A stretch of DNA of 64,000 nt from the NCBI GenBank assembly GCA_910591455.2, contig OU342824.1:1856001-1920000 (forward strand), given 5' to 3'. The position numbers and the translations under genes are program-made. Of the stretch, positions 44,500 to 57,001 are shown piece by piece. Within the stretch, counting starts at the first letter, position 1. The number at the start of each line of letters is the position of its first letter. This DNA is from Pholis gunnellus. Lineage: Eukaryota; Chordata; Actinopteri; Perciformes; Pholidae. The notes below the pieces were generated by a model. The model did no database searches. It was not told where the DNA came from and worked only from the letters and a program-made list of their open reading frames with translations.

Positions 44500-46180
44500 T
44501 CAACTTTCTTCATTCAGCTAAATGATCACATACATACAAACCCAAGACATTTCTCTGTAAACCACTACATTAACTTTTGTTTCACCCAAATGTAGCTCAA
44601 ATTACAAATGTGGGCCACATTTGGGCATGAGGGAATTTAATCTTTCCCTAAATGTCACTACAATCTACTGTTCACATAACTAGTTATTTGTTTTGTTAAA
44701 TATAAATGTTTTCCTTTGCTGTAAATAAGTTGTTTGTAGGGAACGTAGTGAACATGCTGGGTATTCAGAGCTTAAAATATTTTTTGTCACTTTTGTCCTG
44801 TAAGGCCATCGGCCTAGAGTAGGAGCATGTGGTTACACACAACCCACAAGCAGGAGCTAAAAGGAGAAGATGAGAGATAGTGAATCAAGATAACATGGGA
44901 TCTATCACCACGTGCAGTGCTGTGTGTGTGTGTGTGTGTTGTATGTTGATACATTAACAGGCACTAGATGGCAGTATAAGTATGTTGTACCATACAGATG
45001 TGATGTAATAAGGGGCATCTTGAGAGTTAACACAGTCCTGTCTCATCACTACATTGTGTCAGGAGTAAATCCATTAAAATAACTTACCTGGAATAGCTTT
45101 TACCCGCCAGATGAAGAGTTAAAGCTGGCGGTAAATGTCAACGAGCACAAGAAGGTTTTGAGTTGTACAACACAGAAGACAAAAAGATGTGTTTCCTGCA
45201 GTGCTGAATAACTTTGGGAGTTTGCACTCTACGAAAAAAAATCGAATATATGAGGTTTTAATGTGTGATGTTTTAAGAAACCAAAAAGGGCTCAAGTCAA
45301 TAGAGCACTACAATGCTCCTGTTGAAGAAAACACTGACTGAATACTGATATTGTACTTTGTACTCAACTACATCTTTGTACTCAACTACATCTCACTACA
45401 TCATCAAAGAACCACCATGTGAGTAAAATGTGTTGTAGTAACGACAAGATCATCCACTTTTTAAACTAACCCAAGTAGCCTGGAAAGTCAACCTGATGGT
45501 GGTGTAATATTCGTGTTAATGAAATGATATCAGGGTTTAGAGTCTGCAAAAATAAAATTCTGAGTTTACAATTCAAACTGCCATTAATTAATTCCTGCCA
45601 TTAATGTTCCAATGCTTTTGTTGTCTTTGGAGAGTTGAAAGTTTGAGTCTTGAATCATTTCTTTGCCTAAACAAACCTAGAGCAGATGTCTTTTTCAGGT
45701 CTTTAGCTGGTGGTAAAGGTAACATAGAGCTAAGAAAATAAATTCAAGGGAAGACATTCCCTTTAATAACTAATGTCAGAGTAAAATGATCAGGGAGTCA
45801 TATTCCCCCTCTGTCCTACGTGTCTTGCAGTGGTTTGGGTGTTGATTAAAACCCCAAGTATGTGTTCTGAACCACAGCCATGTTGGTTATGTAAGTCAGC
45901 TGTCTTGCAGATGCATTGTGTTGCAGAAAGGCAGATTTACCCAGTTCATTTTATAACCCCAGATCTGACTCAAATGATTGAAAATGTTTAGAGGGGGGGA
46001 AGAGAGTGACGGACATCACAGAATCAATCCACAGCATCCAGAGAAATGTAGTGCGTGGTGTTATGCATGGGTAAAAGCTTCTTGACTGACTGATTGTCCA
46101 ACAGCCTGCGCCAGAGGTTTAAGAGAGAGCGAATAACAGAGGGGAGAGAGGGACAGATTGTTTAGATGATTGCTGTCAAC
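44500..46180. other. Non-coding stretch
   Basis: AT-rich, with a (TG)n run near 44921-44939. The block at 44800-45070 has LTR-like features (TATAAG, a pyrimidine-rich end) but no bounded element. Nothing else can be supported. Confidence 0.45.
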
Positions 46181-46184
46181 TCCA

Positions 46185-46510
46185 TCGCATCAGGGTTTGA
46201 ACAAACAACTTAAATCACTGCAGTGAAATGACAAAAAACCCATGCGGCATAATACCAGCCAGTAAAAATGCTATTCAAGGCGATCAATTGCCTTCTCTGC
46301 GTCAGGAGTAAGACCGCTTTGAAGAGTAGAGAACTCAATGATATGGAGAAGCTGGCATACTACGCTGTCTGAGCCGAGGTGGTTTTGGATGAAACCTGTT
46401 TGATCTTAATGATTTTTCATTTTTTTCATTTTCAATGAAATGGTATTCCAATCAAGAGACAAGAACTTTGGTAAATAACTTAATATCAATATTCCTTTAA
46501 AACGTGTAAG
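46185..46510 (-). pseudogene. L1-type LINE RT fragment
   Basis: On the minus strand, shifting frames give a NIDIKLFTKVL segment and a QTGFIQNHLGSDSV-like segment. A LTPDAEKAIDRLE segment, corresponding to the LDAEKAFDxVEW motif, follows. This order is typical of vertebrate L1 RT. The copy is short and frameshifted. Confidence 0.6.
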
Positions 46511-47169
46511 AGCTGCAGTGGCTTTAAAAAACTGGAGCAGGATTGGGTGTCACTACTTATCTCGAGGAGTAAAATGCACAGAAGATATCTTTGATCTCGG
46601 GTCAGTGCAGAATTCAGCAGTGATGGATAATAAGTAATACATGAATAGAGGTTACACCATGCTAGTCTTTCATTGGTTTCTATGTCAGTAAATGGCTTGG
46701 TTGCACACTGTAAGATAATAAGATTGCCTTGCTCTATGCATGAGGAGGTCTGCTTCATGTCATATGTAATTGGTTGAGATTCTTGCTGCCATAACATTAA
46801 CGTTCATAATGTTATCTACTTTTCCAATTTTTGAATATATTGCAATCTGGATGTACTTAGGTTGGAGGTAAACCAGTAGTTTAATCCCCAATGAATCACT
46901 GATGGTTTTATCAATTGTTATGAATTCATTTAATTGTTCTTACATTTTCTTTTACAAAGGATTCTTTCTGAAAATGTTCGGATTTGAAACGCCAACATGT
47001 CGTTTTGGAGTAGATGACATTTTATTTTACCCGTTAGATTAGTTAAAATTATAGAACCCAACGTCAATTAAATCTGGTGAAAAGCTATTGTTGTGCCATT
47101 TACTACTGTTTTGTGAAAGCAATCCTCCTCTCAGTATCTCTCCCAGACCTGTGTCCTTTTATGTATTTG

Positions 47170-47340
47170 AAAAAGATGCAATGACGTGGTCAAAAAGAGA
47201 GAAGCAGATAGAAAGGTCTACAATCTGTGTTTGAAGGATCTATCCAGGATGAAAACAGGTTAAATAGATTAACTAGCAAGCTAAAGTGTAAAAAGTGAAC
47301 GACCACATCACCTGGCCATCGAGACAGAAGACAATGAAAT
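47170..47340 (+). repeat. Dispersed repeat, copy 1 (pair with 50290-50450)
   Basis: Shares CTACAAT-TGTGTTT, GGATCTATCCAGGATGAAAA, AAAGTGTAAAA and CCACATCACCTGG with the stretch near 50290-50450. The class is unknown. Confidence 0.6.
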
Positions 47341-47740
47341 CAATGGAACAACAGTGTTCCTGCAAAGCTGGGTAGGTTGTTATTCACTGTTACAATCATT
47401 AGAAAAGCGAAAGCAGCATGTGTATAAATTCCCTGATGATGAAAAACATCAGAGTAACGTGATGAGGCATTGCTGGAATAACAAACATATTGAAGCAGTA
47501 GACTGAACCCATGTGTGCATCAAAGTTCCATCTACAAACTCCATCAAATGTATGAACCGAAATAATTACCAATCCATCAACGTGCAGGTAATCTGTGACG
47601 CTGACTGCCACATACTCACTTTACAGAATATGATTTTACAAGGCAAACATTACCAGAAGAATCCATTTTCTGTAACACTAAATGTCATCATTCACCCACT
47701 CACCCATTCATTCATGCAAGGTGCCACCTGCCCATCAGGA

Positions 47741-47872
47741 CTCTAACGAACATTCATACAACATTCACACACTGTAGGCACAGCTACGGGAGCAATTAAG
47801 TGTCTTGTTCACGGACACATGGACATGGACTAGTGGAGCCGGGGATCGAACCACCGATCCTCTGATCCACAT
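47741..47872 (+). repeat. Common teleost interspersed repeat, copy 3 (partial)
   Basis: Contains GTAGGCACAGCTACGGGAGC, AAGTGTCTTGTTCACGGACA and GGGGATCGAACCACCGATCC, as in the copies at 75 and 2247. The 5' part is missing. Confidence 0.7.
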
Positions 47873-47879
47873 TTCACCA

Positions 47880-49038
47880 GCATTTGTTGTTGAGATTCTG
47901 AATTCTTATTGGGCAACATGAAGTGAAACTGATGTACTGTATGTAAAATATACATAACTCTGGGACCAGATGTTGCACCCTACTGGCAGGTAGGTAGAAC
48001 GGAGCTGTATCTTGCTGGAGACCTTCTCATGAAAAGGAAGAGAATCGTATCTCAGGTACTCAGTGGGGATATAATGTATACACTCCATGAAGGTCATCAA
48101 GGGATCTCCAAATGTCGTGTCAGAGCCAAGGAATCAGTATGGTGTCCACGCACACACACACACACACCTCTTTCATCACCATCACTGAGGTGTGCTTAAG
48201 TAAGACTCCAATGGAGTTGCTCAGTGGGCAGCAGGTCACACTGTGGTTATCTGGTGCGAATGTGAATATGTGTGAATGTGTGCAACTATGATCAGGATGT
48301 TCCTGAAAAGAGAAGCTTCCTCTCAGTGGAACTTCACTGAATCAAAGAAAAGTTTATGATGCTGCACACTACAACTCCCCCCACTGTTCCAGTAACATTA
48401 CCAGAGCTCACCTTAGGACAGGACCCGCTATAGATGACCTGTATTAGGACTAGGACTCAGGGAATCATCATGAGCAACCACCAGTCACTAGACCAGGCAG
48501 TTTTGTCCTTTTTATTCATAAACATTGAGGTCATTGTTCGAATTTAGAAAGTGAAAAAGTAATGTCAAAATCATCAACTCCTCGAGGGATTGATCTGGGG
48601 TTTGTTGACATGAATATGAGTGAGAACCCTCTGGCACAGCGAGGTTGTTGCTGAGCCAAAACTGTGCTGTAAACCCCACAAAGCAAAAACATTATTCGTC
48701 ATTATTATCAACAACAGCCTTTGCTTAACACTTGCTTTTAAATCAATTTGAATGAATTAATCTATGAATATGATTTTAAAGAAAATGTTAACGTGTAAGG
48801 AACAGTTGAGAGCTGATGTTCAGAATTCAGTTCTACTAATTCCTCTTTAAAAACTGCTCAGTGCCTCAACAAAAGCTGATTGTGAAGAACAGAGATAGGT
48901 TGCTGTTTATTTTGGTCCTGTTGTCTCCCAAAGCTATCAGTGGAAGAACAGGGCATCCAGGGTCTGACATCTGGGAATGATTTGCCCTGCGTGTTGGGAT
49001 GTGGACATTTATGATAGTGAAAGTGGAATGTGTTTTCT

Positions 49039-49086
<48 letters not shown>

Positions 49087-50285
49087 GTGCGTGCGTGCGT
49101 GTGCGTGCGTGCGTGTGCGTGTGTGTGTGTGCGTGCGTCGGCCAGCTGTATGTCAGAGCACAATAACAGAGCAAGAATGACCTGATGCCAGCCTGGATCT
49201 TGTTTGATTAGATGTATTTAACGTAATCACACTACAAACCACTAGTGTTTAAATGTAATATAACGTTCTTTGCAAAGTAGAAGAATCTTACTTTTGTTGT
49301 TATAGTCTCCAGTAGTTCTCCTCTGAACAGTGTCTGTCTATCCCCTTAGTTTGTGTCTTTCTTAGGTTGTTGTCCCGTCCTCAGGTCATTCTTTATCTCC
49401 TCCCACACAGAACAGTGTCAGCCATAAAGTCTTGCTCCTCCAAACCAGTGGAGGAGTATAATAGAGAGAGAGGAAAAAGGGAGAAAAAGTGGCAAAATGA
49501 GGGAGAGAAAGAGAGTTAAACAAAGCTTAATGCTGAGGAGGAGGAGCTCCAAGCACAACTCTAACCCAAAGGGGAAAAAATAAAAACACAGAAGAGAAGA
49601 AACATGAGTCCTGTGTGTGGGAAAACCCAATAGAGCCAAAAGAAAGAAGCATAGCGTGACACATCCTGTGTCCCTTTCTCTGTTAACATTGAACAGCTGC
49701 TTTGAAACTAATAAGAACGTTTGTCCTCAGTTTGTTTGGTCAACAAGTTCAAATGCCTCTCCCACCGATGCCCTTGGCTTGCCAAAGCATTTCACAGAGT
49801 ACCTAAATAACATGAACAAAAATAATAACGGGGCCTCTTTTTTAGAGCAGAGTGACATTTTAATGTTCAGGTGTAGATATGAGTCAATGACTCAGGATAC
49901 TGACAAAACTAAATCTGCCAATCCATTGACCATAGCATGTCAATGTTGCATGTTGCCACAGCACAGGGAGTACTGGCTAAATGTGTTGTTGTTTTGGTAC
50001 CTGCACCCAGCTCCACTTGTCCCCCACAGACATATATATATATACCGACGACAGATGATTTGAGAGAGCACAAAACAAATGAGCACGCTACTAAGTCTGC
50101 AAGTGGCACACAGGCATGCTTTTGTAAGAATAGAATTAGATCGAGCATTTGGACATTTTGGACAACAGAAAATGACCCTTGGCGAAGCCCCACCCCCTGC
50201 TGCTACTCAGTCAAGCTGTCAGAGCTACTTTACCATGGAGCCCACACTGTCACTAACAGCACTCCCTTCACAAATATTATCCAAA
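47880..50285. other. Non-coding stretch with GT-rich microsatellite
   Basis: The compound (GT)n/(GCGT)n tract at 49039-49135 accounts for the Thr/His- and Val/Cys-rich ORFs on both strands. Other ORFs (49617-50380) overlap each other in several frames and show no domain. Confidence 0.55.
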
Positions 50286-50289
50286 TTAT

Positions 50290-50450
50290 GGAAATAACCA
50301 AAAAGCAATTTCAGAGAGGAGCAGACGGGCGGCTCTACAATATGTGTTTTAAGGGTCTATTCAGGATAAAAACGGGTTAAAAAGATAAAGATAGAAGATA
50401 AAGTGTAAAAGTGAACCACCACATCACCTGGAGATGGAGACAGAAGAACT
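50290..50450 (+). repeat. Dispersed repeat, copy 2
   Basis: Pairs with 47170-47340; see that entry. The shared order of blocks indicates one repeat family rather than chance. Confidence 0.6.
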
Positions 50451-50454
50451 ATTG

Positions 50455-51782
50455 TATTTTAACCAGATCACTCTGGTCCATCCTCACATGTTCACTTGGT
50501 TCAGTCACTTATTACTCCACACCACTTCATCTTTAACATCACTCTGAGAGTGTGTGAACCTTAAAAGCTCAAATTAATATTGCATCAGTGATAAATATAT
50601 ATTGCATCAGTATGATGCAATATTTATTCAGCCCTATTTAGTTATATTGCATATCATATTTTTCTATACATGTCTCGTTATGGCAACGGCAGCACTGTTT
50701 CGATTTTTTTTTATGTCAAGATAACATTTTTTTTTTGTTTTGTCGTATACATGTCGTCCTGATGCAAATTTAAAAATGCACATGTACTGTTTTTGTTTTG
50801 TTTTGTTTTGTTTGTCATGTTTGACTTCTGTGGGGAATGGGCTACGACTGCATTTAGTTGTACAACCCTGTGTTGCATAATGACAAAAACACCCTTTGAT
50901 TATATCCTAAACCTGTACATGCCAGTGGATTTTGTTATTGTTGCAAAAATCTTATTGGACAATGTTTCACTCATACACATCTATATTTATATATTGCGTA
51001 AATATTGTAAATTAATAGCAATTTAGTATATTAGATTTGAAGGTAAGCTTAGTCCCAAGCTTCCCCAAGAACTGAAGAGTAGTATCTTATTTGAATACAT
51101 TCTGTGTACTGTATGTTCTTACATTTACTACCATATTCACTACAATGTCATGAGTTATCTGTAGTTCTCGGTGACACTGAGGCCATGTCCACACTACAAC
51201 ATTTCCATTTGAAAACATATCTTTAGCTACGTTTACACTGAGCGTCCACACTACGCAGGAGTTTTTCGAGCAGTGGATCTTGAAAAGCTCTTCAGCCGAT
51301 TTCTTACAGGACCATCACCAATTCCCTGCAGTACTTCCAAACGTCCACTAGATGTCCCCCTTACTTTGAACTCAAACAGCTAAAGACACCATTGTGGTGT
51401 AATGTTTTTTTGGTCATCATCAGAATCAGAATCATAAACATAGCATCAGCTATTTCTCATCAGTGGATATTAGTTTTAGATTTTAAATTCTTGAATGATA
51501 AGCTTCAGCTGTTAAATGTTTTCCTGTTGTCTTCATCTATAATTCAGTGTGGCTTTGTAGCACAAAGGCAGTAAAACTAGAATCCTGTGGGACTATTCTT
51601 TTTATTCTCTATCTTACATACAAAAGTTTGACGCACTTTTCCTCACACAGCGTTGCAAACACCTCTGCAAAAAATACATCAAAACGTGCGGCCTGATCAG
51701 AATCAACATTTCTACAATCAACTCTGGGCCCATATTGACTAGCCATACTTTAACATAGAAACATGATTTTAATTAAGTTCAA
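50455..51782. other. Non-coding AT-rich stretch
   Basis: Contains a perfect 11-bp palindromic pair around 50599-50624 (ATATTGCATCA / TGATGCAATAT). A GGCCATGTCCACACTAC-type DNA-transposon end lies near 51183, with a second TCCACACTACG near 51246. No gene is supported. Confidence 0.45.
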
Positions 51783-51809
51783 TTCATCCATGCATCCATT
51801 TTCCTCCGC

Positions 51810-52110
51810 TTATCCGGGGTCGGGTCGCGGTGGCAGCAGGCCAAGCAGGCTGACCCAGACTTCCCTCTCGCCCGCAACATTTTCCAGCTCATACTGGGGG
51901 ATCCCGAGGCGTTCCCAGGCCAGCTGGGAGATATAATCCCTCCAGCGTGTTCTGGGTCTTCCCCGGGGTCTCCTCCTAGTTGGACGTGCCCGGAAAACCT
52001 CCAATGGGAGGCGTCCAGGAGGCATCCTAATTAGATGCCCAAACCACCTCAGCTGACTCCTTTCGATGCGAAGGAGTAGCGGCTCGACTCCAGGGTGAAG
52101 AGGGTGAAGA
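51810..52110 (-). pseudogene. RTE LINE ORF C-terminal segment
   Basis: Encodes RSQLRWFGHLIRMPPGRLP, then RGRPRTRWRDYISQLAWERL. This is the RT-distal tail conserved in RTE proteins. It follows directly on the RT thumb in intact copies, but here it is joined to upstream RT sequence by a deletion and frame change. Confidence 0.8.
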
Positions 52111-52114
52111 GCTG

Positions 52115-53557
52115 GTCCACTGTTCCACGGCCGGGACGGAATCCGCACTGCTCCTCTTGAATCCGAGGTTCGACAAACGGTCGGAGCCTCCTTTCCAGCA
52201 CCCTGGCATAAGCTTTCCCCGGGAGGCTGAGTAGTGTGATACCCCGATAATTCGAGCACACTCTCCGGTCCCCCTTTTTGAAAATGGGAACCACCACCCC
52301 GGTCTGCCAGTCCATGGGCACTGATCCCGACCCCCATGCGACACTGAAGAGGCGTGTCAGCCAAGACAGCCCAACAGTGTCCAGTGCCTTCAGCATCTCA
52401 GGGCGGATCTCATCCACCCCCGGCGCCTTGCCACCAAGGAGCTTTTTGACTACCTTAGCGACCTCTGCCAGGGATATGGGTGAGCCCCCCAGGTCTTCAG
52501 GCGCTGCCTCCTCTGCAGAGGACATGTTGGTCGGGTTTAGGAGTTCCTCAAAGTGCTCTTTCCACCGCCCGACGATGTCCCCCATCCGGATCAACAGTTC
52601 CCCCCCCCCCCTGCTGAGAACAGCCTGGGGTAGGCCCTGCTTTCCCTTCCTGAGCCGTCGGATGGTTTGCCAGAACCTCCTTGAGGCCAACTGAAAGTCC
52701 TCCATGGCCTCCCCGAACTCCTCCCATGCCCGAGTTTTAGCACCCGCGACCACCGCAGCTGCAGTCCTTCTGGCCTCCCGGTACCTCTCAGCTGCTTCAG
52801 GAGACCCCTGGGCCAGACAGGCCCTGAAGGCCTCCTTCTTCAGCTTGACGGCTTCCCTCACCTCCGGTGTCCACCACCGGGTTCTCGGGTTGCCGCCACG
52901 ACAGGCACCGATGACCTTCCGGCCACAGCTCCTAGCGGCCGCGTCCACAATAGAGGCTTTGAACATGGTCCATTCGGATTCCATGTTCCCAACCTCCCTC
53001 GGGATGTGTGAGAAGTTCTTCCGGAGGTGGGAGTTAAAGACCTCCCGGACAGGGTCCTCCGCCAGATGTTCCCAGTTCACCCTCACTATACGTTTGGGCT
53101 TGCCGGGTCTTTCCAACCGGTTCCCCTGCCATCTGATCCAACTCACCACCAGATGGTGATCAGTTGACAGCTCTGCTCCTCTCTTCACCCGAGTGTCCAA
53201 GACATACGGCCGCAGATCAGATGATACGATTACAAAGTCGATCATTGATCTCCGGCCTAAGGTGTTCTGGTACCAGGTACACTTATGAGCCACCTTATGT
53301 TCGAACATGGTGTTCGTTATGGCCAAACCATGGCTAGCACAGAAGTCCAATAACGAGACACCACTCGGGTTCAGATCGGGCAAGCCGTTCCTCCCAATCA
53401 CCCCCCGCCAGGTTTCTCCGTCATTGCCCATGTGCGCGTTGAAGTCCCCCAGGAGAACTATGGAGTCAGCAGGCGGCGCCCTTTCCAGGACCCCTCCCAC
53501 CGACTCCAAGAAGGCCGGATACTCCGAACTGCTGTTTGGTGCATAAGCACAAACCAC
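52115..53557 (-). pseudogene. RTE LINE endonuclease and RT N-terminal frame
   Basis: About 480 residues. The endonuclease part carries VLLGDFNAHMGNDGETW, DFCASHGLAI, RRSMIDFVIVSSDLRPYV and STDHHLVVSW, the SDH-type catalytic motif. The linker includes NPRTRWWTPEVREAVKLKKE. RT motifs include GGKAPGVDEIRPEML, VVVPIFKKGDRRVCSNYRGI and EEQCGFRPGRGTVDQLFTL. It ends before the catalytic FxDD motif. The 5' part of the endonuclease is in another frame. Confidence 0.85.
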
Positions 53558-53970
53558 AGTCAGAGCCTTGCTCCCCGCAACCCGTAGGCGCTCTCGTTCT
53601 CTGGGGAGAACTCCAACACAGCGGCGCTCAGCCGGGGGCTCGTGAGTATCCCCACTCCCGCCCGGCGCCTCTCACCTTGGGCAACTCCGGAAAAGGACAA
53701 AGTCCAACCCTTCTCCAGGAGCTTGGTTCCAGAGCTAGTACTGTGTGTGGAGGTGAGTCCAACTATATCTAGCTGGTATCGCTCCACCTCCTGCACCAGC
53801 TCCGGCTCTTTCCCCGCTAGTGAGGTGACGTTCCACGTCCCTAGAGCTAGTCTATGCTGCCGGCGATCGGCTCGCCCAGGCCTCCGGCCTGACCCGCCGC
53901 CCGGTCTGCATTGCACCCGACCCCGATGCTTGTCCCTGCGGGTGGTGGGTCCACAGGGTGGCTGCTCCAT
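53558..53970 (-). pseudogene. RTE LINE ORF start, frameshifted
   Basis: The likely start codon is at 53970 (MEQPPCGP). The endonuclease begins with LALGTWNVTSL and LDIVGLTSTHS, and continues to RRRAGVGILTSPRL. Around 53565-53600 an indel shifts the frame, so the downstream endonuclease is read from 53557. The 5' UTR up to about 54288 contains a CACCTTAACATGGTGGAGGA block seen in other copies of this LINE. Confidence 0.8.
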
Positions 53971-54282
53971 GTTGTTTCTTCGGGCTGAGCCCGACCGGGC
54001 CCCATGGGCGAAGGCCCGGCCACCAGACGCTCGCCAACGAGCTCCCCTCCTGAGTCTGGCTCCGGGAGGGTGCCCCGGTTTCCCTGGTCCGGGCTTGGTG
54101 GCTGAAGACCGTGGGCTGCTTATCATTGGGGTTCTTTTGAACCGTTCTTAGTCTGGGCTCTCCCCTGAGACCTGTTTGCCTTGGGAGACCCTACCAGGGG
54201 CTACTGCCCCGGACAACATAGCTCCCAGGATCACTGAGCCATGCAAACTCCTCCACCATGTTAAGGTGGCGATTCGCGGAGG

Positions 54283-54385
54283 ACAGTTCAATTCAATTCA
54301 ATTCAATTTATTTTTGTATAGCCCAAAATCACAAATTACAAATTTGCCTCAGAGGGCTTCACAATATGTACACATGACATCATCT
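54283..54385 (+). repeat. Fish interspersed repeat 'AGCCCAAAATCACAAATT', short copy
   Basis: An (ATTCA)n lead is followed by GTATAGCCCAAAATCACAAA and GCCTCAGAGGGCTTCA, as at 43366. It abuts the 5' end of the RTE LINE. Confidence 0.75.
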
Positions 54386-54399
54386 TGTCCCTTTTGGAT

Positions 54400-54545
54400 T
54401 TATATTTATATTGTACATAGTCGTTCAATGTTTATGCTTACATCTGTTCTACTTTTTTTTTGTCCTTGTACGTGGAGAGCAACGAAACAAATTCCTTGTA
54501 TGCGTGCGCATACATGGCCAATAAAGCGGATTCTGATTCTAATGC
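54400..54545 (+). repeat. LINE 3' tail fragment
   Basis: AACAAATTCCTTGTATGCGT followed by GGCCAATAAAGCGGATTCTG and a TGATTCT end is the usual 3' end of CR1/Rex1-like fish LINEs. No coding part remains. Confidence 0.55.
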
Positions 54546-54756
54546 AGCACAATAAAAGTGAGAAATTGTTCAAATATACATACACATTTTAGATAAGATG
54601 AGGATTTGTGAAAAAAAATGTTATAGAGACACAAACTGTAAGAACATGTTGACATTAATATGTCTACAGAAAGCCACATGCACAGAGTGTGCAGGATAAT
54701 ATACTAGAAGAACTTGTGACAGTGTGGCTGCTACTGCCCGAAGACGTCGCAATATA

Positions 54757-55125
54757 CAGGACTGTCTCAGAAAATTAGAATATTGTGATAATCCCCATAC
54801 GTGTGATTTAGTTTACTGAACCAAGCTGAGTGTTTTTCAAGGCTCAGGAAACCCTTGCAGGTGTTTCGAGTTAATTAGACGATTCAAGTGATTAGTTGAA
54901 TACCCTACTAGTATACTTTTTCATGATATTCTAATATTTAGAGATAGGATATTTGAGTTTTCTTAAGCTGTAAGCCATAATCAGCAATATTAAAAGAATA
55001 AAAGGCTTGCAATATTTCAGTTGATTTGTAATGAATCCAGAATGCATGACATTTTTGTTTTTTTAATTGCATTACACAAAATAAAGAACTTTATCACAAT
55101 ATTCTAATTTTCTGAGACAGTCCTG
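54757..55125. mobile_element. Tc1/mariner-type MITE, 369 bp, TA target
   Basis: The ends CAGGACTGTCTCAGAAAATT and its exact inverse, ending TGAGACAGTCCTG, extend for more than 30 bp. TA lies on both sides (54755-54756, 55126-55127). No coding capacity. Confidence 0.9.
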
Positions 55126-55129
55126 TATA

Positions 55130-56460
55130 CACCCGCCACCATTACCAGTAGTATCATTGAGGTTCAATTGAGATATCGCTTCTCTCTTTTCTGCATTTTA
55201 GATTCATACTCTTGGATTGAATGTGATGGACAGCCTTGAACTTGATAATGTGAGTTACTAAAGAAAAGTTTACCCCATTTTCATTGTATATACAATAACT
55301 TTCATGTCACATCTGACAATGTTAGGCCCTAATACAACAAGTATTAGTCTAAAATTGGTGAATACATTCAAAATCCAATGAATAACCTAAAAGGCCATCT
55401 ATATTTTTGGAAATCTCAAAGTCCATACAACAGAACCTAATAATTACCATGCATAATATTTGAAGTTTAAAGTAAAAAAATGTCAGGCTTATACTGTATG
55501 CCAACCACCCACATGTGATGGAGCAGACTACAGTGTGTTCTGATGGCACGTGACTGGGTATTGTTTTGATGTAGGGATAGAGAACAGTAACCCTCTGATG
55601 ATTGGATTAAACCTCCTCAACTCTGGCAGCTCCCCAACCAGCTGAGAGCAAGCTCTGCCCTGAAGTGTGACGCGCTTTACACTCACTGTTTCAATTCAAA
55701 GTTACTGAGAGTCAGCATATTGTGTTCCTGGATCAGTCTTTACTTAAAGTCTCCACGTTTAGCCAAAACAACTCACCAAGAGCCTGATTCTGTTCAGGAA
55801 TGAATGGTAATAGTAAGTAATATAATCTCCATTACTGAAAACACGTCACTGCAGTTTACACGAGGTAAACACTGTAACTGTAACCTATGACAGGAAGCAG
55901 GCTTCACCATAAACAAGTCACTATTCTAGTCTATGACACAAAACACATTCACACTCACATCCACGCCTACTCTGTGATGTGTATGCTTTGGACTGCGGGA
56001 GGAAACTGGAGCACATCTGCTGTCAGTTGTAGGAAGGAACAACATTTGAAATGATACTAGGCAAACTTCCTTCTTCTTCACTACAATCATGTTGGCAGTG
56101 TGTCATAATAACTCATTAATTTAATTTCATTACATTGCTAATGTTGTAATTTTTTATTGTAGTGGACACTTCAACGTTTGATTTGGTGTTTATTCAAAAT
56201 GATATTTCTCAAACAGACAAGTACAAAGGAAATTTCAACCAGGAGGCCTTACTCTACAGATGATCCTGAGAAACCTCGTTCCTGCGTTGACTTGTTTCTA
56301 ACATGGTGAACACTGCGAGCTTGTCTTAAACTGTGAACTCACTTTTCCTACAGGATGTGACTTCATGCAGAGCATTGGTCGACACGTGCAAGCTGGTTAC
56401 TCAATCCGTGGAACAACAGGTCTGCCATGTGAGCTGCCTCCGTGCTGTGTTGACTGGCAC
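55130..56460. other. Non-coding stretch
   Basis: AT-rich intergenic sequence with no ORF above background. No repeat boundary was resolved. Confidence 0.5.
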
Positions 56461-56462
56461 AC

Positions 56463-56560
56463 AGGCAACCAATGAGAAAAATCCTGCCGGCTCCATATGC
56501 AGCCAATGAGAAAAATCTCTACTCTAATCAGTGGGCGTGGCTAGTGAGCTTGCGTTGACC
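56463..56560 (+). promoter_or_regulatory. Candidate CCAAT-box cluster upstream of csnk1d
   Basis: CCAATGAGAAAAATC occurs twice, near 56470 and 56503, followed by a GGGCGTGGC GC-box-like site near 56533. Such spaced CCAAT boxes are typical of NF-Y-bound promoters, or of some LTRs. It lies about 2 kb upstream of the csnk1d ATG. Confidence 0.35.
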
Positions 56561-56913
56561 TAACATGGATGAGTACGACCTCCTCTGATCCATCTCTATT
56601 TCTCTGTGTGTGTGTGTGTGTGTGTGTGTGCGCTCCCTCTATAGATCAGCCTGAGCTAAACATCTTGTAAACAAGCTTAGTTTGATGTCAATTCAAACCA
56701 GATTTCCTTTTTGTTTAGAGGGTAGGATTTACATTTTGTTTCAAATTGATTCTCATTATTATTTATCCAAAGATCTTCCTCGTTGACAGTGTTTTGGTGA
56801 GTGACATCTGAAGAAAAGAGCTAAAAATCAAACCCCAAAATATGGGTTTTTTTGTGCTACGTTGTCATTTGCAAGTGCCTTAATCATTTCAAGTGTTGAT
56901 TGTAAAATACATT

Positions 56914-56916
<3 letters not shown>

Positions 56917-56968
<52 letters not shown>

Positions 56969-56969
56969 G

Positions 56970-56996
<27 letters not shown>
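56917..56996. repeat. (TA)n microsatellite with one CG interruption
   Basis: Two TA runs of about 26 and 13 units are separated by ACG. The Tyr/Ile ORF across it is an artefact. Confidence 0.95.

Positions 56997-56999
<3 letters not shown>

Positions 57000-57001
<2 letters not shown>

Larger units (their letters stand above)
51783..54288 (-). mobile_element. RTE-clade (Rex3-like) LINE, internally deleted
   Basis: The 5' end lies near 54288 and the 3' end near 51783, where the minus strand ends in a GGATGCATGGATGAA-type tail. GATG-repeat tails are characteristic of Rex3. The element is about 2.5 kb. It contains an endonuclease frame, an RT N-terminal part and the C-terminal tail, but the RT palm is deleted near 52110. 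A frameshift near 53560 breaks the endonuclease. No target duplication was resolved. Confidence 0.82.

Noticed and set aside
48858..49180. His/Thr- and Val/Cys-rich ORFs
   Set aside because: Translation of the GT-rich microsatellite at 49039-49135.
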